IMG/VR virus record: IMGVR_UViG_3300029286_000165
Coordinates: 1 to 32,181 of that record
Direction: 5' to 3' (one strand)
Length of the DNA: 32,181 nt
Origin: a virus
Shown in pieces: positions 24,270 to 31,493 of this stretch. Each line of letters opens with the position of its first letter. The stretch's first letter is position 1. Made by a program: the position numbers and the translations under genes. Below the pieces are notes generated by a model. The model saw only the letters and a list, made by a program, of their open reading frames with translations, was not told the DNA's origin and ran no database searches.

Positions 24270-24800
24270 CTAATTAGCTCCCTTTTCGTTTTTATATAGA
24301 TCACGTGGATCTTGATTAAATAAGTGTATCATTATATTTTTAGGTAGGAAATTATTACAAACATACCAACATGTGAAATTAGGTCTATTACCATTAAAGC
24401 TTACTCTTTTATCCATTATTATAAATTGTACATCAAATTTATTAAATATATTTATTGTTTCTATAGAATTTAACATAGTCATTGGTAACAATAAAGCGAA
24501 CGGCTTGTTATAAGTTAAACATTTTAATATTGTTTCATTTTTAATACTAAACGCAGGGTTCGTTATTATACAATCAAAATTAAAATCTGGAATATAAGTT
24601 AAGAAATCTTCTCCATTATTTATATGAGTATAATGTACAGTATGTCCTAACTCTATAAATTTTTTAACATAATTACTTTTTTTTGTATCAAATGGACACC
24701 ATATAATAGATTTTTTTTTTAAATAAGGAACGATAATTTCTACTGCATATAATGGAGTATAATATTCATCTTGTGTGCTGTGTGAAAATTTTGTTCTCAA
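24270..24800 (-). CDS. N6-adenine methyltransferase-like protein
   Basis: A 176-aa protein. DEYYTP at 11-16 and IIWCPFDTKKSNYVKKF at 32-48 are typical of phage adenine methyltransferases that start 'DexxTPxxxxxxixxyl … iwcPFd'. CIITNPAFS at 77-85 is the motif-IV equivalent (NPPF/NPPY variant, here NPAF). PFALLLPMTML follows, then NFTCWYVCNNFLP. The frame opens at TTG 24800, overlapping the preceding gene by 35 bases; no in-frame ATG fits. It may modify phage or host DNA against restriction. The Ala in NPAF could weaken activity. Confidence 0.6.
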   Translation of the reverse strand: MRTKFSHSTQDEYYTPLYAVEIIVPYLKKKSIIWCPFDTKKSNYVKKFIELGHTVHYTHINNGEDFLTYIPDFNFDCIITNPAFSIKNETILKCLTYNKPFALLLPMTMLNSIETINIFNKFDVQFIIMDKRVSFNGNRPNFTCWYVCNNFLPKNIMIHLFNQDPRDLYKNEKGAN

Positions 24801-25494
24801 ATTTAAATACTATCATTTTTTGAATTCTACTGGTGTAAGTTTTAATATCAATTAAATTAAAATTATACATCGAATCAGTTATATATTTAATTAAATTATT
24901 GTTACAATATTTATTATTAATATTTTGAACTGTTATGAAAAAATTATTTATTTTGCTTATATTGGTTAGTATTAAATCCTTTTCGATGTTTTTACAAAAA
25001 TAAGAACAAGAATCATAAAAAACTATATCAAAATCTAAATTAATTTTATTATATTTTACGCATATATTCTTGCTTTTATATTTTAATTCTTCGTAAGTGT
25101 TTAATATTTTCCGATTCTTATCAACGCATGTTATATCAATATAATTATTATCTATTAGCCATTTCACATCATTACCACAATATCCACAGAATGTTAATAT
25201 TTTACTATTTTTATTTAATTTATTAAATAACCATTCGTATATAAAATCTTTATTGAAAGATATAATTTTATCAAATTTCTCTTTTATTATTCTAGACGGT
25301 TTCCCTGTGCCGTTTGAAATATATTTATAATTATTAAAAAACCAATCTGGTAAATTTTCAATATGCCTAAATGTATTACACCTACAACTCTCATATGTAT
25401 ATCCAGTATCCGAAGATATTAATTTAATAAGATCCTTAGTTACCCATTCATCATTTTCTACAATTCTATTTTTTAAAGATTCATTTATAGTCAT
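24766..25494 (-). CDS. SAM-dependent methyltransferase-like protein
   Basis: A 242-aa protein. About 90 residues of basic/aromatic N-terminal region (ENDEWVTKDLIKLISSDTGY … GKPSRIIKEKF) with a possible DNA-binding helix pair precede a Rossmann-like part. This part has KILTFCGYCGNDVKWLI (motif I), ITCVDKNRKIL (motif II, acidic end) and FDIVFYDSC (motif IV position). The glycine pattern of motif I is irregular. The ATG at 25494 lies only four bases from a TATCTTTG promoter box, so the mRNA may be leaderless. The gene overlaps the adenine methyltransferase-like gene, forming a likely pair. Confidence 0.5.
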   Translation of the reverse strand: MTINESLKNRIVENDEWVTKDLIKLISSDTGYTYESCRCNTFRHIENLPDWFFNNYKYISNGTGKPSRIIKEKFDKIISFNKDFIYEWLFNKLNKNSKILTFCGYCGNDVKWLIDNNYIDITCVDKNRKILNTYEELKYKSKNICVKYNKINLDFDIVFYDSCSYFCKNIEKDLILTNISKINNFFITVQNINNKYCNNNLIKYITDSMYNFNLIDIKTYTSRIQKMIVFKFENKIFTQHTR

Positions 25495-25498
25495 ACGT

Positions 25499-25545
25499 CA
25501 AAGATACTACCTTTTATAGAAATAAAAAAATTTTAGACCAACAAA
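25499..25545 (-). promoter_or_regulatory. 47-bp repeat B with leftward TATCTTTG promoter box
   Basis: Second copy of the 47-bp repeat (see 24219). TATCTTTG lies at 25506-25499 on the minus strand, and the methyltransferase-like gene starts at 25494. In Bacteroidetes the transcript begins a few bases after this box, so it would begin at or next to the ATG. Confidence 0.65.
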
Positions 25546-25553
25546 CTTGTCAA

Positions 25554-25576
25554 TTTTAATATATATAGATAGTAGA
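25554..25576 (+). promoter_or_regulatory. Candidate phage promoter motif, copy 5
   Basis: TTTTAATATATATAGATAGTAGA, identical to 21565-21587. It lies 42 bases before the portal start and would restart rightward transcription after the leftward cassette. Confidence 0.6.
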
Positions 25577-25595
25577 TAAAAAGTAATTAAATGAT

Positions 25596-26690
25596 ATGGA
25601 GATGAACAATTATTCCACAAAGATATCTAGCAAACCACTTTCAATAAATTTTAGACAACAAGAAATACCAATATTCAAAGAAGTATGGAGTAATACTTAT
25701 AGATATTTTTTGGCTGGCGAACAAAATAAATGGTTTCAGGATTTATTAGATTTATATTATGGCTCAGCAATACATGCTGCCATTATAAATACATTAAAAC
25801 AAAAGATTACAAAAGGTTTTGAGAGTGATGATATATATGGGAAAATAACCTTGGACTATCTTATTTTTGGTGGTTTCGCGATAGAAGTTATATGGAATGT
25901 TTCTCATACATCTATTGTTAAAATTAATCATTTAGATTTTTCTAAAGTTAGAAGTGGAAAGCCAGATGATCAAGATAAAGTTCTATTCTATTATTATTCA
26001 AATGACTGGTTAAAATATTCAAATAGAGAAATACAAACATTACAAGGGTACAATGAAAACACACAATTCGATGATCATCAAATTTATTATTATAAGAGGT
26101 ATAACCCAGGAGAAGATGTTTACCCAAAGCCATATTACTTTAGTTCCTTAAAATGGATTGTAACAGATATTGAGCTTGAAAATTATTATGCCAACCTTGT
26201 TGCTAATAATTTCGTAGCCAATACATTAATTTCAGTTAACTCATATTACGATGAAGATAAACAAATGGAATTCGAAAAAGCTTTAAAACGCAATTTTACT
26301 GGTTCTGATAATGCTGGTAAGATGTTAGTAATGTATTCAGAAGATAAAGAACACGCTCCAACACTTGAGAAATTTAATAATGACCAAGATGACACAAGAT
26401 ATAAATTTATAAGCGAACAAATAACTGGTAATATATCAGTTGGTCATCAATTACCAGTTCAACTTTTGGGGATCCTTGTTCCAGGCAAGCTAGGCAATTC
26501 TACTGAAATACCAACCTTTGAAGCAATCTATGATGAAACAGTGGTTAAACCAACAAGAAGAGAAATTATAACTGGAATACAACCAATATATGAAAAGATG
26601 TTATCTAAAACAATAATTCCTACTTTAGAAATTCCAGTTAAACAAACATTACCAATACCAATTACAGAAAAAATAATACCAGCCGTATGA
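25596..26690 (+). CDS. Portal protein
   Basis: A 364-aa protein with the pattern of PBSX/HK97-type portals: LDLYYGSAIHAAIINTLKQKI, then YLIFGGFAIEVIWN, YYYKRYNPGEDVYPKPYYFSSLKWI, LVANNFVANTLISVNS, and GNISVGHQLPVQLLGI … GNSTEIPTFEAIYDETVV. Twelve copies would form the DNA entry ring at one vertex. The length is shorter than many portals. ATG 25596 is used; the ATG at 25591 is out of frame and soon stops. Here the portal lies 21 kb downstream of the terminase and after the capsid gene. Confidence 0.75.
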   Translation: MEMNNYSTKISSKPLSINFRQQEIPIFKEVWSNTYRYFLAGEQNKWFQDLLDLYYGSAIHAAIINTLKQKITKGFESDDIYGKITLDYLIFGGFAIEVIWNVSHTSIVKINHLDFSKVRSGKPDDQDKVLFYYYSNDWLKYSNREIQTLQGYNENTQFDDHQIYYYKRYNPGEDVYPKPYYFSSLKWIVTDIELENYYANLVANNFVANTLISVNSYYDEDKQMEFEKALKRNFTGSDNAGKMLVMYSEDKEHAPTLEKFNNDQDDTRYKFISEQITGNISVGHQLPVQLLGILVPGKLGNSTEIPTFEAIYDETVVKPTRREIITGIQPIYEKMLSKTIIPTLEIPVKQTLPIPITEKIIPAV

Positions 26691-27238
26691 GCACATATAT
26701 AATGACTTCAACGGAAGTTAAAACATTGATACCCCAAATAAATAGTACTATAGAAGAAGTATTAATTAACTCTACGATGCTATTTACACAAGACACTTTA
26801 ATTAAAAATTCTATAGGCCAGCAATGGTATGAAGAAATTATTTTACAAATATCTGGTGGAACAACTACGGCTGAGAATTTAATTATTATAAATAATTATC
26901 TGAAATCTATATTGGCTTTTGGAACATGGCAAAATTTAATTATAAATCTGTCACTTCAAACCAACGATGCGGGTTTAAGAATTAAATTATCTGAACATAG
27001 TCAAGCAGCAGAAAGCAAAGATTTATCTTTTATGAGAGATTATATACAAGATTTTATAGATTCTAAAAGGAAAGAAATGTATAGATATATTAAAAATAAT
27101 CAATCGTCATATACGTTATATTATAATGATAAGTATGGCGATAAACCTATAAATAATATATATGATTTTAAGATAGGCGGTGTGCCAAGATTAAATAATA
27201 ATTTGCATATGAATAGGAATTATAATAACAAAGTGTAA
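26687..27238 (+). CDS. Head-tail adaptor-like protein (DUF6712-like)
   Basis: A 183-aa helical protein. It has an N-terminal segment (TSTEVKTLIPQINSTIEEVLI), then DTLIKNSIGQQWYEEII, ENLIIINNYLKSILAFGTW, NDAGLRIKLSEHSQAAESKDLSFMRDY and a Tyr/Lys-rich RKEMYRYIKNN. The order fits adaptor proteins that follow the portal in Bacteroidetes phages. It overlaps the portal stop by four bases (GTATGAG), showing tight coupling. It probably forms a ring beneath the portal; function by position and pattern only. Confidence 0.5.
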   Translation: MSTYIMTSTEVKTLIPQINSTIEEVLINSTMLFTQDTLIKNSIGQQWYEEIILQISGGTTTAENLIIINNYLKSILAFGTWQNLIINLSLQTNDAGLRIKLSEHSQAAESKDLSFMRDYIQDFIDSKRKEMYRYIKNNQSSYTLYYNDKYGDKPINNIYDFKIGGVPRLNNNLHMNRNYNNKV

Positions 27239-27256
27239 AAATAAATATAATAAATT

Positions 27257-27613
27257 ATGATTGGGACTATACTAACAGATGAAATTGTGCTTGGAGTAAT
27301 AGGTTCGTTGATAACATTACTTATTGGCGTGGTTGGTTTTTTTATAAACAGATGGATGAATCAAACTGACGATAGAGAAAATCGCAGCATAGTATTAATA
27401 GAAAAAACTAATGATACACTTTGTAATTTAGATACTACTATGGACAAAATAAATACTAATCTATTAACATATCAAGCGACTATGGACGAAACAGTTAAAA
27501 ATGTAAAAGAAAAATTAAATTGTGTAGATAAAACTATGGTTGATCATCGTTCAGATTTAAGAGATCATGAAGTGAGAATTGTTGTACTGGAAAAAACAAA
27601 TGGTAAAAAATGA
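27257..27613 (+). CDS. Membrane-anchored coiled-coil protein (holin / XhlA-like)
   Basis: A 118-aa protein with one hydrophobic helix at about 10-32 (VLGVIGSLITLLIGVVGFFI), followed by a polar helical tail with heptad-like repeats (NDTLCNLDTTMDKINTNLL … DHRSDLRDHEVRIVVLE). The layout resembles phage XhlA-like or holin-associated proteins that have a single membrane helix and coiled coil. It is followed by a receiver-domain gene whose ATG overlaps its stop. It may act in lysis or at the membrane during infection; the exact role is not known. Confidence 0.45.
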   Translation: MIGTILTDEIVLGVIGSLITLLIGVVGFFINRWMNQTDDRENRSIVLIEKTNDTLCNLDTTMDKINTNLLTYQATMDETVKNVKEKLNCVDKTMVDHRSDLRDHEVRIVVLEKTNGKK

Positions 27614-27948
27614 ATTTACTTATCGTAGATGATGATATTAACTATATTAATTTATTTAGAGAATGGTTATATCAAACAGAATATAATTTTAATGTAGTTA
27701 ACAATGGGTTTGAATGTATTAATTTTTTACAAAATCATAGATATGACTATGTTATCATAGATATTTTTATGCCAGAAATGAGCGGCTTGAAATTATATGA
27801 GTTTGTAGAAAGTAATTTCAATGTTAATTTAGTAATAATGTCTAGTTCTAGAGATTACATTAATTATAAATTACCACATATTACAAATAAATTTATTAAG
27901 CCAACTACATTTGAAGAATTTAATGATATGATGGCTAAATTACAATAA
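27610..27948 (+). CDS. CheY-like response regulator receiver protein
   Basis: A 112-aa stand-alone receiver domain. Acidic residues D7/D8 lie in LLIVDDDINY. The phospho-acceptor Asp is D51 in DYVIIDIFMPEMSG. The Ser/Thr position lies in LVIMSSSRD (about S79), and the conserved Lys is K97 in KFIKPTT. All key receiver residues are therefore present, so phosphorylation is plausible. No output domain is attached and no histidine kinase is in the window. It overlaps the stop of the membrane coiled-coil gene by four bases (AAATGA), suggesting joint translation. It may intercept host signalling or sense the membrane state through its partner. Confidence 0.8.
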   Translation: MNLLIVDDDINYINLFREWLYQTEYNFNVVNNGFECINFLQNHRYDYVIIDIFMPEMSGLKLYEFVESNFNVNLVIMSSSRDYINYKLPHITNKFIKPTTFEEFNDMMAKLQ

Positions 27949-27961
27949 AATAACCAATAAC

Positions 27962-30040
27962 ATGACTTATACTACATTATTACAATATTTAAAAAATTGG
28001 ATCGAAACTTCTACTATAAACGGTAAATCTGTTTATTGTCAAGTTTTACTTGAAGACGAAATTGAGTTGAACCCATTGACTACTTACCCAGCAGCTTTCA
28101 TATGTCCAATTCCATTTACAATGACTTCTAGTTATATGAATAAATTTTCAGTTAGAATATATTTAGCTAATGGTACTACATATGCGCCTAATCACTCTAC
28201 TGGGACTCAATTGACTAATAGAATGAATGTATTCAACGAAATGATTGTTTATGCTGAAGGTTTGGTTAAATCATTGCCTGATGATATGAATGAGAATTTC
28301 CCAATAACATTCACACCAGTATTATTGTGGGACGGTAATGTAGATGGAATTTATTTTGATTTAAGTATTGATACTGGGATATTATGCAATGAAGTTATAT
28401 TAAGTGGAATTACTGGATCTACATGGGTTATAATAAATGGAACTTCAGGCACATCAGGTAGAGATGGAACTTCTGGTAAAAATGGGTCATCTGGGAAAGA
28501 TGGAACATCTGGTGTTAGTGGGTCATCTGGGAAAGATGGACCTACAGGACAAGGAGGAACTAGTGGCATAAATGGAACTTCAGGCAAATCAGGTACATCT
28601 GGTACATCTAGTGATGGGACTTCTGGTAAATCTGGTTCTTCAGGTATTAGTGGAACATCTGGTGAATCAGGTACATCAGGTACATCAAGTGATGGAACAT
28701 CTGGTTCTTCTGGTAAAGATGGTGGTATTGGAACATCTGGTGAATCAGGAACATCTGGTGAATCTGGCACATCAGGGACATCAAGCGATGGAACTTCTGG
28801 TTCTTCTGGTAAAGATGGACCTATTGGACCGTATGGGGGTGGAGGATCATCAGGAACATCAGGTGTAAGTGGGTCTTCAGGAACATCAGGTGAATCTGGG
28901 ACTTCAGGTATTAATGGAGCTGATGGAACATCAGGTATTAGTGGATCTTCAGGAACATCTGGAGAATCAGGAGAATCAGGAACATCAGGTATTAATGGAG
29001 TTGATGGGACTTCAGGTATTAGTGGATCTTCAGGAACATCAGGTGAATCTGGGACTTCAGGTATTAATGGAGCTGATGGAACATCAGGTATTAGTGGATC
29101 TTCAGGAACATCGGGAGAATCAGGAGAATCAGGAACATCAGGTATTAATGGAGTTGATGGGACTTCAGGTATTAGTGGATCTTCAGGAACATCAGGTATT
29201 AATGGAGTTGATGGAACTTCTGGTGAATCTGGTTCTTCAGGAACATCAGGTGAATCTGGGACTTCAGGTATTAATGGAGCTGATGGAACATCAGGTATTA
29301 GTGGATCTTCAGGAACATCTGGAGAATCAGGAGAATCAGGAACATCAGGTATTAATGGAGTTGATGGGACTTCAGGTATTAGTGGATCTTCAGGAACATC
29401 AGGTGAATCTGGGACTTCAGGTATTAATGGAGCTGATGGAACATCAGGTATTAGTGGATCTTCAGGAACATCGGGAGAATCAGGAGAATCAGGAACATCA
29501 GGTATTAATGGAGTTGATGGGACTTCAGGTATTAGTGGATCTTCAGGAACATCAGGTATTAATGGAGTTGATGGAACTTCTGGTGAATCTGGTTCTTCAG
29601 GAGCAACAGGTAGTTCAGGTTTATCTAATTTATATACATACACACCAACTTTATATTATAGTGGTACTACTTTATATTCTCCAAATGTTAATTTAACTTC
29701 TAATGGTTTAGTTGGTATAATTGAAACAATAGATTTTGAATTTAGAGGATTGGCTACAGCGACAGGTGAAACATTTATTCTTGATTTATCTGCTGAATAT
29801 CCTTATACTATTAATAGCGTGAAATTACAAGGTGATACTGGTACAGGAACAACTACATTCTATATTAATACTACTGCAATAACTGGTTTAACTGGTAAAA
29901 CATTTATATCAGCTATACAAACACATACAGCTACAGGCGCTAATAGTGTAGTGGCTACTAATCAAGTTAAATTTATTATAACAGGATTATCAAGTTCTCC
30001 AACATTGGTTAGAGGAAAATTAAAAGTAACTAGAACATAA
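27962..30040 (+). CDS. Tail-terminator-like domain fused to a collagen-like stalk
   Basis: The 692-aa protein has an N-terminal domain (about 1-155) resembling small tail-terminator or completion proteins: TYPAAFICPIPF, FSVRIYLANGTTY, LTNRMNVFNEMIVYAEGLVK, ITFTPVLLWDGNVDGIYFDLSI. About 395 residues of Gly-X-Y-like repeats follow (GTSGINGADGTSGISGSSG units), then a C-terminal beta domain (YTPTLYYSGTTLYSPNV … KLKVTRT). It appears to mount a fibrous stalk on a neck or tail-completion ring. The fusion is unusual. The first 155 residues match the position where a tail-terminator gene would stand. Confidence 0.55.
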   Translation: MTYTTLLQYLKNWIETSTINGKSVYCQVLLEDEIELNPLTTYPAAFICPIPFTMTSSYMNKFSVRIYLANGTTYAPNHSTGTQLTNRMNVFNEMIVYAEGLVKSLPDDMNENFPITFTPVLLWDGNVDGIYFDLSIDTGILCNEVILSGITGSTWVIINGTSGTSGRDGTSGKNGSSGKDGTSGVSGSSGKDGPTGQGGTSGINGTSGKSGTSGTSSDGTSGKSGSSGISGTSGESGTSGTSSDGTSGSSGKDGGIGTSGESGTSGESGTSGTSSDGTSGSSGKDGPIGPYGGGGSSGTSGVSGSSGTSGESGTSGINGADGTSGISGSSGTSGESGESGTSGINGVDGTSGISGSSGTSGESGTSGINGADGTSGISGSSGTSGESGESGTSGINGVDGTSGISGSSGTSGINGVDGTSGESGSSGTSGESGTSGINGADGTSGISGSSGTSGESGESGTSGINGVDGTSGISGSSGTSGESGTSGINGADGTSGISGSSGTSGESGESGTSGINGVDGTSGISGSSGTSGINGVDGTSGESGSSGATGSSGLSNLYTYTPTLYYSGTTLYSPNVNLTSNGLVGIIETIDFEFRGLATATGETFILDLSAEYPYTINSVKLQGDTGTGTTTFYINTTAITGLTGKTFISAIQTHTATGANSVVATNQVKFIITGLSSSPTLVRGKLKVTRT
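28874..29602 (+). repeat. 369-bp perfect direct repeat in the collagen-like region
   Basis: Bases 28874-29242 equal 29234-29602 (360-bp period with a 9-bp overlap). Synonymous positions are also identical. Inside each copy are 153-base sub-repeats (about 51 codons). The perfect identity points to a recent duplication or to active homogenisation, and the copy number may be uncertain in an assembly. Confidence 0.85.
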
Positions 30041-31491
30041 TGAATGAACTAATTTATTTAAATAACGGTGGACAAATTGGTTTAGCTGATAATGGTTGGA
30101 TAACTGAACGACGTAATAATTTAGTAAATTATGTAAGTTGGGCTACAGGTCAAACAGTAACATATGGTAATTTACAACAATGGGTGTTAAATGGTCTAAC
30201 TACTATAATTAATGGCACAGGTCCTTATGGAGACACAATTAAATTAGCAGAAGGAACTATTTCAGTTGATAAAGGATATGCTGGGTGGAGACCATGGCTT
30301 CCATCAATCATAATAGATCCAACGAAGTCATATAGATTTTCAGTTTGGGTGAAAAGAGTAGTTAAAAGTTCAAAAGGTTGGTTTTACTTTGGTTTATATG
30401 CGTATAACAGTGTTGTTACACTTACGGGTGTTACGTCTCTTACTACAGATGTTTATAACACTAATCCTTATTTTGTGACATGTAGTTATGATAATTCTGA
30501 AACATATATACCAGAAGGCAATTGGCGTTTATGTGTGTCTGTTTTAAGACCTTATACTTGGACTGGAACTACTAATAGTGATGATAGTTATATTTACGAT
30601 ATAAATGGTAATAAGCTAACTAATTTGATTGATTATAAGTGGCATCAATTAACTGGTTTTGCTGGACATCGTGTATTAAGTCCATATCAGTCAGGAGTAG
30701 ACGGTGTTAATCATACAGCATATCCACGAATAGACCTAATGGACGGAACAGAACCATCAATCGGAGAACTTTTAGGTAGGAGACCTATTGAAATATTACC
30801 AGACGGAACATTCACTCCAGGATCTGATACTATTGGTTATTGGAAATGTAATAATAATTTATTAGATAGTGGTCCTTTGAATAATAGTGGTACAACAACC
30901 GGAACTCAATATGTATATGTTAATGGTGTTTATGATTATGCTTTATATACAACAGGTTCAACATCAAGTGTTGGCTTAATCACAAGTAGAGATTCATGGA
31001 AACCAGCAACAACTGGATTAACTTGTAGTTTGTGGGTTAAGAATACTGCAAGTAACATAACAGGAATAACATATAGAGGTTGGTTCGGTCCAGCCGTTAA
31101 TACAACCAGCGCTTCATGTATAATTGGATATTCTGGTGGTTACGCAAGTTGGTATGTTGGCGTAAGCGGAGGTTATGGTTTGAAAAATATTTTAGCCTAC
31201 GACTTGGTTCCAAACTGGAATAATTGGAATAATATAATTGGAACATACGATGGAACTAAAATTAATATCTATGTTAATGGTGTTATTTCATCTCAAACAA
31301 CGCCATTAACAGGCTCGACTAATACAATTGCCGATGGAAATACACAAGATTATAAAATCGGAACTTGGAATTGGGTTAGTAATGGCTGGGAAGGTTATAT
31401 AGACGAAGTTATTTTAGAAAAAAGAGCATGGAGTGCATCTGAAATAAAAAATTATTATGATTATGCATCATTCCATATAAGGGGATATTAA
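30040..31491 (+). CDS. LamG-like tail fibre protein
   Basis: The 483-aa protein begins with a short tag (YLNNGGQIGLADNG). A beta-rich region (about 20-240) containing AGWRPWLPSIIIDP and YRFSVWVKRV resembles a jelly-roll carbohydrate-binding module. A linker (LLGRRPIEILPDGTFTPGS) leads to a LamG fold (about 265-475): GYWKCNNNLLDSGPLNN, LTCSLWVKN, NNIIGTYDGTKINIYVNG and GYIDEVILEKRAWSASEIK. It probably binds surface glycans. It is expressed directly after the collagen fusion, with start and stop codons overlapping, and is followed by the DUF1566 gene three bases on. Confidence 0.7.
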   Translation: MNELIYLNNGGQIGLADNGWITERRNNLVNYVSWATGQTVTYGNLQQWVLNGLTTIINGTGPYGDTIKLAEGTISVDKGYAGWRPWLPSIIIDPTKSYRFSVWVKRVVKSSKGWFYFGLYAYNSVVTLTGVTSLTTDVYNTNPYFVTCSYDNSETYIPEGNWRLCVSVLRPYTWTGTTNSDDSYIYDINGNKLTNLIDYKWHQLTGFAGHRVLSPYQSGVDGVNHTAYPRIDLMDGTEPSIGELLGRRPIEILPDGTFTPGSDTIGYWKCNNNLLDSGPLNNSGTTTGTQYVYVNGVYDYALYTTGSTSSVGLITSRDSWKPATTGLTCSLWVKNTASNITGITYRGWFGPAVNTTSASCIIGYSGGYASWYVGVSGGYGLKNILAYDLVPNWNNWNNIIGTYDGTKINIYVNGVISSQTTPLTGSTNTIADGNTQDYKIGTWNWVSNGWEGYIDEVILEKRAWSASEIKNYYDYASFHIRGY

Positions 31492-31493
31492 TT

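Noticed and set aside
24268-24279. Palindrome AGCTAATTAGCT at the end of the adenine methyltransferase-like gene
   Set aside because: Short and A+T-rich, lacking a T run on the coding strand; not convincing as a terminator.
28351-29643. 430-aa leftward frame rich in PEVPDSPDVP
   Set aside because: It is the mirror of the Gly-X-Y repeat on the other strand; the repeat avoids stops on both strands. No leader or start context.
28869-29696. Rightward 275-aa frame of EHQVNLGLQ repeats (and 28572-28868)
   Set aside because: Shifted frame of the collagen-like gene; the Gly-X-Y frame is continuous with N- and C-terminal domains.
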